NCBI GenBank assembly: GCA_019113455.1
Contig: DXHG01000085.1
Coordinates: 1 to 6,704, forward strand
Length of the DNA stretch: 6,704 nucleotides
Origin: Candidatus Treponema faecavium
Lineage (GTDB): Bacteria > Spirochaetota > Spirochaetia > Treponematales > Treponemataceae
Direction of reading: 5' to 3'
The notes below the pieces were generated by a model. It did not search any database, was not told the DNA's origin, and saw nothing but the letters and a program-made list of their open reading frames with translations. Position 1 is the stretch's first letter. The number at the start of each line of letters is the position of its first letter. Made by a program: the position numbers and the translations under genes. Below are positions 1 to 5,435 of the stretch, one piece after another.

Positions 1-10
1 CGCTGGCCAT

Positions 11-103
11 CGGCAAAATTCATGTCTGATAAACGGCAAAATAAAATTTGGCAATCGGCAAATTTTTATTTTTTAAGCGGGAAATTTGTCAGCCGTCGGC
101 AAA
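11..103. repeat. Periodic array of CGGCAAA motifs, about 22 bp apart
   Basis: The 7-mer CGGCAAA occurs at 11-17, 34-40, 56-62 and 97-103, with a one-mismatch copy, CGGGAAA, at 78-84. Start-to-start distances are 23, 22, 22 and 19 bp, close to two helical turns, so all copies would lie on nearly the same face of the DNA. Two copies share a longer context: TGGCCATCGGCAAA at 4-17 and TGGCAATCGGCAAA at 49-62 differ at one base. The rest of each unit is not conserved, so this is a phased motif array and not a clean tandem repeat. It may continue left of the window. Protein-binding sites are one reading; a decayed repeat or chance in AT-rich DNA are others. Confidence 0.5.
38..74. terminator. AT-rich inverted repeat with T-run, possible terminator
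   Basis: The arms 38-50 and 59-72 pair over 13 bp with a single bulged T (67) and an 8-nt loop (51-58). The right arm runs into a T-rich tail to position 74. Read on the minus strand, the left arm also gives a T-rich tail, so the element could work in both directions. The stem has only one G-C pair, which is weak for an intrinsic terminator. It lies upstream of the promoter at 286-314, so it could end transcription entering from the left edge. It overlaps copies 2 and 3 of the CGGCAAA array. The terminator role is inferred from shape only. Confidence 0.35.
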
Positions 104-285
104 CCTGCTGCCATCAAGGCTTACGGCTGCATATACTGGGACAGCGCCGCTGAAAAAGACAACTTACAGAGAATACGTAAAGAAAGCACGCCGCGCGCAG
201 GCGCAGAAACGCCTCGCAGGGATCTGCAACGAAAAACCGCCGCGCGCCTGCCGCCAGGCAGGATACCAGCTTTTACACACCGGCA
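75..285. other. Non-coding stretch with GC-rich hairpins
   Basis: No convincing gene is seen. Open frames cross the region, but they begin at TTG codons (48 and 86) without a ribosome binding site, and their products resemble nothing I recognise. The segment from about 190 to 262 is strongly GC-rich and self-complementary. AGGCG at 199-203 pairs with CGCCT at 210-214, and CCTGCC at 247-252 pairs with GGCAGG at 257-262 across a GCCA loop. An alternative 8-bp pairing joins 197-204 to 244-251 and would exclude both. No tRNA, rRNA or known riboswitch is recognisable. Confidence 0.4.
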
Positions 286-314
286 TTTACATTGCATTAA
301 CTCCATGCTATAAT
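286..314 (+). promoter_or_regulatory. Sigma-70-type promoter for the five-gene plus-strand unit
   Basis: A -35 box TTTACA (286-291, five of six consensus bases) and a perfect -10 box TATAAT (309-314) are separated by exactly 17 bp. A TG one base before the -10 (306-307) makes it an extended -10. Transcription would start near 321, leaving an untranslated leader of only about 27 nt before the ATG at 348. This is the only strong promoter I found on the plus strand, and the genes after it are closely packed, so it probably drives all five. Confidence 0.75.
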
Positions 315-333
315 ATCCCGTCTTGCATACCAT

Positions 334-338
334 GGGAG
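334..338 (+). promoter_or_regulatory. Ribosome binding site deciding the start at 348
   Basis: GGGAG lies 9 nt before ATG 348, at normal Shine-Dalgarno spacing, and falls within the short predicted leader. It supports ATG 348 over the in-frame TTG at 48, which lies upstream of the promoter, and over the next in-frame ATG at 381. Confidence 0.75.
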
Positions 339-347
339 AAATATAAA

Positions 348-1505
348 ATGTGCGCTGTAAAAAAAAGCCCGCTGCTGAACATGCCGATTAAGCTGATTTT
401 GACAAACAATGGCGTTTCGTATTTTCTCAGTCACGGAAAAAAGCTTGCCCGCATTAAACTTGCCAACAACCATGAACAGTACGGCGTTAAACTCATGAAT
501 TTTACGCCGCAGTCGATACAGCGCATGATTCTGCTTGATTACATTGCGCATATTGAAGTATCCGCGGCCGCCTTTTCTGCGTTTACGTCAGAATTTGTCG
601 ATCTGGCTAAAGTGCTTGTGTATTCGCTTTTGTATAAGCAGTTTGACAGCCAGGTGTTTTCAGAGATTATAGAAACGGAATGTGTCAAAAAACATAACCG
701 TTCGTATCCGACCGAGCTGCTTGACCGGCAGACAGCGATAGACGAGGGAACGCTGCGAACCTGTCTTGCCAATAAGCAGGAAATTATCGCAATGGCGCGC
801 AAAAAGATTTTAGAGCCGCTGTGGGACCGCATCTTGTCTGATGCGGAGCTTTCTCCCGATGAAAAGAATGTGCATACGTTTTTGTCTGAAAAATTCCTTA
901 ACCGGCTGAGTCTGCTCAACTGGTACCTTATCATTAAGTTTTTTAACACGGAAGGCTTTGCCGAAATCCTTCCTGTTTTACAAAACACGCTTGATGTGTA
1001 TATGGAGAAAAGCCGGACGTCGGATTATATTGCGATGCTTCTTGCGGAACTGTCGTTCAGCTGTGAAAACGCAAATATTACAACGCTTGCGCGCGAGAAA
1101 ATAGCCGATCGCGCGCATATCGCTTCTGCCGTAACTGACAGCACAGTCCGCGCAAAGCTGATACAGGAACTTGCGGCTCGTCAGCAGTTTATTTACGTGA
1201 TGTGGACAATCGGCGGCGGCACAGGATCAATAGGCAAGCAGGGGCGGCTGCGGATTTCGCTGTATACGCATGACGATTCCGTTGATTCCTCAAAAATAGA
1301 CGCGGCGCGCCTGAACGGAAAAACAGCCGGTCTTGCCGATTACTGCCGGGAACTGGCTCTGACGCAGAAAAATACGGACTTGTGTTTTTACTATTTGACC
1401 TGTCTTGACGAAATGTGTAAAAAGCGTAATATAAAGTTGGAATCAATGGTAAACCGCAGTACCGTAAACAATGTAACGATACTGAACCTGACAGTTAATT
1501 TTTAG
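348..1505 (+). CDS. Hypothetical protein, first gene of the operon
   Basis: This is a 385-residue protein that I do not recognise. The frame is open from position 48, but the start at 348 is preferred because it follows the promoter at 286-314 and has GGGAG at good spacing. There is no signal peptide or clear membrane segment, so it is probably cytoplasmic. From the residue pattern (not computed), the first 80 % looks mainly alpha-helical, with hydrophobic stretches near residues 50-85. The C-terminal 100 residues begin with a glycine-rich turn, W-T-I-G-G-G-T-G-S (286-294), followed by alternating strand-like sequence. The GGGTGS string recalls the nucleotide loop of FtsZ/tubulin, but its position and surroundings do not match that family. 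An A8 tract at codons 5-7 is a possible slippage site. It may be a lineage-restricted conserved protein; no function is proposed. Confidence 0.8.
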   Translation: MCAVKKSPLLNMPIKLILTNNGVSYFLSHGKKLARIKLANNHEQYGVKLMNFTPQSIQRMILLDYIAHIEVSAAAFSAFTSEFVDLAKVLVYSLLYKQFDSQVFSEIIETECVKKHNRSYPTELLDRQTAIDEGTLRTCLANKQEIIAMARKKILEPLWDRILSDAELSPDEKNVHTFLSEKFLNRLSLLNWYLIIKFFNTEGFAEILPVLQNTLDVYMEKSRTSDYIAMLLAELSFSCENANITTLAREKIADRAHIASAVTDSTVRAKLIQELAARQQFIYVMWTIGGGTGSIGKQGRLRISLYTHDDSVDSSKIDAARLNGKTAGLADYCRELALTQKNTDLCFYYLTCLDEMCKKRNIKLESMVNRSTVNNVTILNLTVNF

Positions 1506-1510
1506 TTTTC

Positions 1511-2173
1511 ATGGAGCGGTTTTATCAACAGCTGTGTGCCGCCGGCGTGTTTGTATGCGCGCTTTTTGTTTGTTCGTGCGCGGATTCCGCTCCGTCGCTC
1601 GCCGCGGTATCGGCAAAGCTGATATGTGAGTATACCACGGCAGCTGATATGCCGGCAGTTTCGCTTTCGGTGTTTGTGCAGCCGATATCGCCGCCTGAGC
1701 GCGTCGATTCGCTGACGCTGATACATAACGCATCGAGACTTGAATGGCGGGTTTCGCATCCGGTAATTATCGGGAACGGGCGCACATCGGCGCAGGAAGG
1801 CAGCGCATGGGTCGGCAGCGGATTTATCATGCCGGCAAACGGCTGCAAATTGCCTTCAGGCGCATATACGGTTGTGTATACCGATTTGGCAGGGCGCACG
1901 GCGGTGCTTGAGTTTGCGCTTTGCGTATCCGAAAACCTGTACGAACTTACGGGCAGAGAAACAGCGGCGGAATACGGCGGGCACAGCAGCGCGGGGGTGC
2001 TTATTTATGCGGCGGACAACACGCTGCTGTACTGCGGTGAAAAAAAGCCTGAGTGGGATTCCTTTGAGCGCGTGCGGCTTGAGTACGAAAACGCCGCCTG
2101 TATTCGGGAATATATTGCCGTGCAGGATACCGATGTGATTTGTATTATGCCGGAGATGCCGCATGTTAGCTGA
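1511..2173 (+). CDS. Probable lipoprotein of unknown function
   Basis: This 220-residue protein has a short N-terminal charged/polar part and a hydrophobic stretch (residues 8-21) ending in V-C-S-C. Cys23 is the likely lipidated residue, with Ser at -1, which fits the relaxed lipobox seen in spirochaetes. The mature part is about 198 residues. It looks beta-rich, with alternating hydrophobic residues and Gly/Pro turns, and has several further cysteines, including Cys23-flanking Cys21 and ones near 112 and 139. No catalytic motif is visible. The start follows the previous stop by 5 nt, and the upstream bases are T-rich with no Shine-Dalgarno sequence, so translation probably depends on termination of the gene before it. 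Later starts would destroy the signal sequence. The protein is likely anchored in a membrane facing the periplasm or exterior; its role is unknown. Confidence 0.75.
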   Translation: MERFYQQLCAAGVFVCALFVCSCADSAPSLAAVSAKLICEYTTAADMPAVSLSVFVQPISPPERVDSLTLIHNASRLEWRVSHPVIIGNGRTSAQEGSAWVGSGFIMPANGCKLPSGAYTVVYTDLAGRTAVLEFALCVSENLYELTGRETAAEYGGHSSAGVLIYAADNTLLYCGEKKPEWDSFERVRLEYENAACIREYIAVQDTDVICIMPEMPHVS

Positions 2174-2197
2174 AACGCACGCGCTGCGCATTGCTGT

Positions 2198-2202
2198 GAG
2201 GA
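2198..2202 (+). promoter_or_regulatory. Ribosome binding site of trmB
   Basis: GAGGA lies 4 nt before ATG 2207, which is slightly close but usable. It sits in the 33-nt gap after the lipoprotein gene and supports ATG 2207, whose product begins just ahead of the conserved TrmB N-terminal motif. I see no promoter in this gap. Confidence 0.6.
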
Positions 2203-2206
2203 ACGT

Positions 2207-2905
2207 ATGAGCGACGAGCAGGGGACATCGCTGCGCACGATAAAGACGTTTGTGCTGCGCACGGGACGCATGACAGAATCCCAGATGCAGAACTACGCAG
2301 ATTTATCCGTGCGCTGGTGTATACCGTTTAGTGATCACTATTTGAATTTTGCCGACATTTTCGGCAATACTAATCCGGTCGTTATTGAAATAGGATTCGG
2401 CATGGGGGCCGCCACCGCGCGTATTGCGCAGGAGCACGGCGACATAAATTATCTCGGCATAGAAGTGCACCGGCCCGGTATCGGGCGGCTGCTCGGCGAG
2501 ATATACCGCAATGATTTATCAAATCTGTATATTATTGAACATGACGCGCTTGAAGTGCTTGAGTATATGATACCGGACGGCAGCGCTGCAGGCTTTCATA
2601 TCTTTTTTCCTGATCCGTGGCCCAAAAAGCGCCATCACAAACGGCGGCTTTTGCAGCGCCCACGGACCGATCTTATTGCGGCTAAGCTTGAAAAAGGCGG
2701 GTATCTGTACGCCGTTACCGACTGGGAGCCGTATGCCGAATTCGCTCTGGAACAGCTTGAGCATACGCCGCATCTTGTCAATAAATACGGCGGCTTTGCG
2801 CCCAGACAGCTGTGGCGTCCCGAAACGAAATTTGAACGCAAGGGGCTGCAGGCGGAACGTGTTATACGGGAATTATATTTTACACGCAGGGATGATGAAA
2901 ACTGA
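2207..2905 (+). CDS. trmB: tRNA (guanine-N7-)-methyltransferase TrmB
   Basis: TrmB transfers a methyl group from S-adenosylmethionine to N7 of guanine 46 in the variable loop of many tRNAs, in the cytoplasm. The 232-residue length is normal for the family. Motifs appear in the expected order: the N-terminal R-T-I-K-T-F-V-L-R-T-G-R-M (10-22), the SAM-binding loop E-I-G-F-G-M-G (61-67), G-I-E-V-H (84-88) with the acidic residue that contacts SAM, H-D-A (112-114), the diagnostic F-P-D-P-W-P-K-K-R-H-H-K-R-R (134-147), T-D-W (171-173) and T-K-F-E-R-K-G (207-213) near the end. No key residue appears to be missing. The stop TGA shares its last base with the ligA start codon, so the two genes are probably translationally coupled. 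Confidence 0.96.
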   Translation: MSDEQGTSLRTIKTFVLRTGRMTESQMQNYADLSVRWCIPFSDHYLNFADIFGNTNPVVIEIGFGMGAATARIAQEHGDINYLGIEVHRPGIGRLLGEIYRNDLSNLYIIEHDALEVLEYMIPDGSAAGFHIFFPDPWPKKRHHKRRLLQRPRTDLIAAKLEKGGYLYAVTDWEPYAEFALEQLEHTPHLVNKYGGFAPRQLWRPETKFERKGLQAERVIRELYFTRRDDEN

Positions 2906-4842
2906 TGAACGCGGTGCAGCGCATTAAGGAATTAGAGCGGCTGATTGCGCGCTATCAGCAGTCGTATTATAACAGCGAGGCAGAAATATCCGATGCGGAT
3001 TTTGACGCGCTGTGGGACGAGTTAAAGCGCCTTGACCCTGCAAACGCGCTGCTGCAAAAAGTGGGCAGCGACACCGTGCGCTTTAAGAAGACCGCGCACC
3101 GTATTCCTATGGGCAGTCAGGAAAAAGCCGCCGACCCGCAGGCGTTTCTTGAATGGGCGGCTAAGCATCCGTATCCTGAGTATCTCGTTGAGTATAAACT
3201 TGACGGCGCGAGCATTGAACTGCAGTATGACGGCGGCGTATTTGCGCGCGCGGTAACGCGCGGCGACGGCACGGAAGGCGACGACATAACGGCTAACGTG
3301 CGCAAAATGCAGGGAGTGGTGCCGCAGCTGCTCAAAGACGGCGCGCCGGTGTCTTATACCGGCGGCGTGCGCGGCGAAGTAATCATGGAGCATGAGGTGC
3401 ACCGTACGCTCTTTAGTGATAAGGCAAACTGCCGCAACGCCGCGAACGGCATCATGAAGCGCAAAGACGGCGAAGGCTGCGAGCATCTGCGCATTATCTG
3501 CTATGACGCATGGTTTGACGATGCTGGAACGCTCTTTGGCGATGAAGAACAGAAAATCGCGTGGCTTGCGTCATGCGGGTTTACGGTTGTGCCGCTGCAT
3601 ATCTGCAGGACGCCTGAGGAAGTAATTGAGTACCGCGGCAGGATAATGGAAATACGGAAAACGCTTGCGTATGATATAGACGGGCTTGTCGTAAAGGAAC
3701 GCCGGATAGACCGTGAAGACGCGGCGCGAGCGCGGCCTGAGCGGCAGATCGCGTTTAAGTTCAGTCTTGAAGAGGCAGTGTCGGTGCTGCGGCAGGTGGA
3801 ATGGAGCGAATCAGGCTCAACGTACACGCCGATAGGCATCTTTGATCCGGTGGAGCTTGCCGGTACGCTTGTTAAGCGGGCGAGCCTTGTCAATCCCAAC
3901 ACAATACGAAATCTTGGTATTAAAATCGGCAGCCACATCGTTGTTACCAAACGCGGGGAAATTATCCCTAAAATAGAAAGTGTTGTAACGCATCCTGACG
4001 AGCTGGAGCTGGAAAGCGATATACCGTTTCCGACGCGCTGCGGCACCTGCGGTGCTGTGCTTGCGGATGAAGGAACGCGCCTTATCTGCCCAAACGAGGC
4101 GTGCCCCAAACGAGTGCTGCACCGGCTTGCAAAGTGGATTGCGGTTCTTGATATACGGGATTTTGGCGACACGCTTTTAAAGGCGCTTTTTAATGCAGGG
4201 CGGCTGCGTTCGATAACCGATATATACACGCTGACCGAAAGCGAGCTTGCGCCTTTTTTTCTTACTGAGGAAAGCCGCTCAAAAGAGAAAGTATCACTTG
4301 GCGCAAGAAAAGTTATCAAATCTATCAGCGGCCGCACGGCTGTTTCGCTTGCGGTATTTATCGCGGGCTTTGATATTGAAGGAATAGGAGAGGTGCTTGT
4401 TGAAAAGCTTGCCGCCGCCGGTTTTGATACGCTTGATAAGCTGCTTGCCGCAAATGAAGAAGATATTGCATCAGTGCCCGGTTTTGGCGATATAACCGCG
4501 CATATGCTGCAAGACGGGCTTACCGAACATGCAGATGAAATGCGCGCGCTTGCGTCATCGTATATTACGATTTTGCCGTCGGCTGCGGCTGACGGCGCGC
4601 TTGCAGGCAAAAGTTTCTGTTTTACCGGAGAGCTTGGCGGCTTAAAGCGCGCCGATGCTGAAAAAATGGTAAAAGCCGCCGGCGGTGCGGTTAAGTCTTC
4701 GGTAACAAAAGATTTATCGTATCTGGTAACAAATAATGCGGCAAGCGGTTCGTCAAAAAACAGAAAAGCTGCGGAACTGGGTATTCCGATTCTTTCAGAA
4801 GCGGAGTTCAGGCGGCTTTTTGAACAGGAGGTGCGCCAATGA
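2905..4842 (+). CDS. ligA: NAD+-dependent DNA ligase LigA
   Basis: LigA seals 3'-OH/5'-phosphate nicks during replication and repair, using NAD+ to adenylate itself. All domains are present in 645 residues, a little shorter than the roughly 670 of E. coli LigA. Domain Ia covers about 1-60. The nucleotidyltransferase carries the adenylated lysine in K-L-D-G (Lys98), with Glu96, Arg119, Glu158, Lys264 (D-G-L-V-V-K) and Lys285 (F-K-F). The OB fold spans about 295-365 and includes R-G-E-I-I-P-K. The zinc finger uses Cys379, Cys382, Cys395 and Cys400. Helix-hairpin-helix repeats lie at about 412-545, and a C-terminal BRCT domain at about 565-643. NAD+-pocket positions in domain Ia and after P-M-G are divergent (see findings). 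The start overlaps the trmB stop by 1 nt, and the only purine-rich stretch, AGGGA at 2888-2892, is 12 nt away, so coupling is likely. Its stop overlaps the next start by 4 nt. Confidence 0.98.
   Translation: MNAVQRIKELERLIARYQQSYYNSEAEISDADFDALWDELKRLDPANALLQKVGSDTVRFKKTAHRIPMGSQEKAADPQAFLEWAAKHPYPEYLVEYKLDGASIELQYDGGVFARAVTRGDGTEGDDITANVRKMQGVVPQLLKDGAPVSYTGGVRGEVIMEHEVHRTLFSDKANCRNAANGIMKRKDGEGCEHLRIICYDAWFDDAGTLFGDEEQKIAWLASCGFTVVPLHICRTPEEVIEYRGRIMEIRKTLAYDIDGLVVKERRIDREDAARARPERQIAFKFSLEEAVSVLRQVEWSESGSTYTPIGIFDPVELAGTLVKRASLVNPNTIRNLGIKIGSHIVVTKRGEIIPKIESVVTHPDELELESDIPFPTRCGTCGAVLADEGTRLICPNEACPKRVLHRLAKWIAVLDIRDFGDTLLKALFNAGRLRSITDIYTLTESELAPFFLTEESRSKEKVSLGARKVIKSISGRTAVSLAVFIAGFDIEGIGEVLVEKLAAAGFDTLDKLLAANEEDIASVPGFGDITAHMLQDGLTEHADEMRALASSYITILPSAAADGALAGKSFCFTGELGGLKRADAEKMVKAAGGAVKSSVTKDLSYLVTNNAASGSSKNRKAAELGIPILSEAEFRRLFEQEVRQ
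4826..4831 (+). promoter_or_regulatory. Strong ribosome binding site inside the end of ligA
   Basis: AGGAGG, a full Shine-Dalgarno core, lies 7 nt before ATG 4839 and is embedded in the last codons of ligA. It fixes the start of the next gene and suggests that gene is translated more efficiently than ligA, whose own site is poor. Confidence 0.85.
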
Positions 4843-5435
4843 AAAAGCAAAGAAAAATACCGGCTGCGGTAAAGATTATCGCGATAACTCTGGCGGTGCT
4901 TGTTGTCTGTGCGGCGGGTGCGTGGCTGTATGTGTTTGCCGGCTGCCAGTCTGCCGCGCGTGTTTTGTCCGCGCCTGCGGCGTATACGCCGGTAAAATTC
5001 CGTGTGTTCGGTTCCGGCGCGTCAAGCATCAGCGCTCATTTTACGCTGTATGACGCTCTCGGAACGGAAATTGCGGCGGTAGAACGTTCGTGGAACGATA
5101 ATTCGCTCGCGTTTGATTTTATTGCCGTGAGATTCGGCGAGGACGTTATTATGTTCCCGTATAAAATACGCGGCGGCAATGCGGAAAGCGCCGCTTCAGG
5201 CGTTGATCTTATCCGCTACTATGAACAGGACGGCAGCTGTCTTATGTATGGAGCGCTTGAAACAGAAGAACAGCGTGCGCTCGACACGCTGTTCTGGTAC
5301 GCGGCGCATATTGTTCCCCGCTTTCCGTCAAAACACGGTGCGGTTGTGTCGCTTGAACTGCGCAACTGCCGCACCGGTTTGGAATATCACATCATAAGCC
5401 GCAGCAACGGCTCAGTTATGCTTGGAACTGAATGA
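4839..5435 (+). CDS. Small membrane-anchored or lipidated protein, unknown function
   Basis: This 198-residue protein starts in an ATGA overlap with the ligA stop and has a strong AGGAGG site. The N-terminus is basic (K2, K3, R5, K6, K12), followed by one hydrophobic segment at about 13-34. That segment ends in F-A-G-C with Cys36, which would serve as a lipobox if signal peptidase II accepts the long hydrophobic part. Otherwise the segment is a single membrane anchor. Either way, residues 37-198 should lie outside the cytoplasm. That part looks beta-rich and has no motif I recognise. The end of the gene overlaps the convergent peptidase gene by 24 bp. It is the last gene of the plus-strand unit. 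Its role is unknown; adjacency to ligA does not imply a DNA function, since the protein is exported. Confidence 0.8.
   Translation: MKKQRKIPAAVKIIAITLAVLVVCAAGAWLYVFAGCQSAARVLSAPAAYTPVKFRVFGSGASSISAHFTLYDALGTEIAAVERSWNDNSLAFDFIAVRFGEDVIMFPYKIRGGNAESAASGVDLIRYYEQDGSCLMYGALETEEQRALDTLFWYAAHIVPRFPSKHGAVVSLELRNCRTGLEYHIISRSNGSVMLGTE
5393..5420. other. Imperfect hairpin at the convergent gene ends
   Basis: AGCCG (5397-5401) and CGGCT (5408-5412) form a 5-bp stem around a 6-nt loop. CATA (5393-5396) and TATG (5417-5420) extend it by 4 bp after an unpaired CAGT (5413-5416). It covers the last codons of both converging genes. Neither strand has a T-run behind it, so it is not a standard intrinsic terminator. 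Confidence 0.3.

Noticed and set aside
1..23. Minus-strand gene starting at ATG 23 and leaving the window
   Set aside because: Only seven codons are visible and there is no ribosome binding site. It cannot be supported.
11..103. CRISPR array
   Set aside because: The conserved unit is only 7 bp and spacing is 19-23 bp, far shorter than CRISPR repeats and spacers. There are no cas genes.
86..313. Small plus-strand frame of 75 codons
   Set aside because: It begins at TTG without a Shine-Dalgarno sequence, has a low-complexity Arg/Ala-rich product and ends within the -10 box.
48..347. N-terminal extension of the first gene from a TTG at 48
   Set aside because: It would start upstream of the promoter at 286-314, has no ribosome binding site and crosses hairpin-rich non-coding DNA. 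ATG 348 has promoter and GGGAG in place.
1200..1229. GGGTGS as evidence for an FtsZ/tubulin GTPase
   Set aside because: In FtsZ the loop lies near residue 105 within a Rossmann-type domain and reads GGGTGTG. Here it is at 289-294 of 385 and the other GTPase motifs are absent.
3501..4850. 449-codon open frame antisense to ligA
   Set aside because: The product is Ser/Ala-rich without recognisable motifs, and it lies wholly opposite a certain gene. It is a codon-bias shadow.
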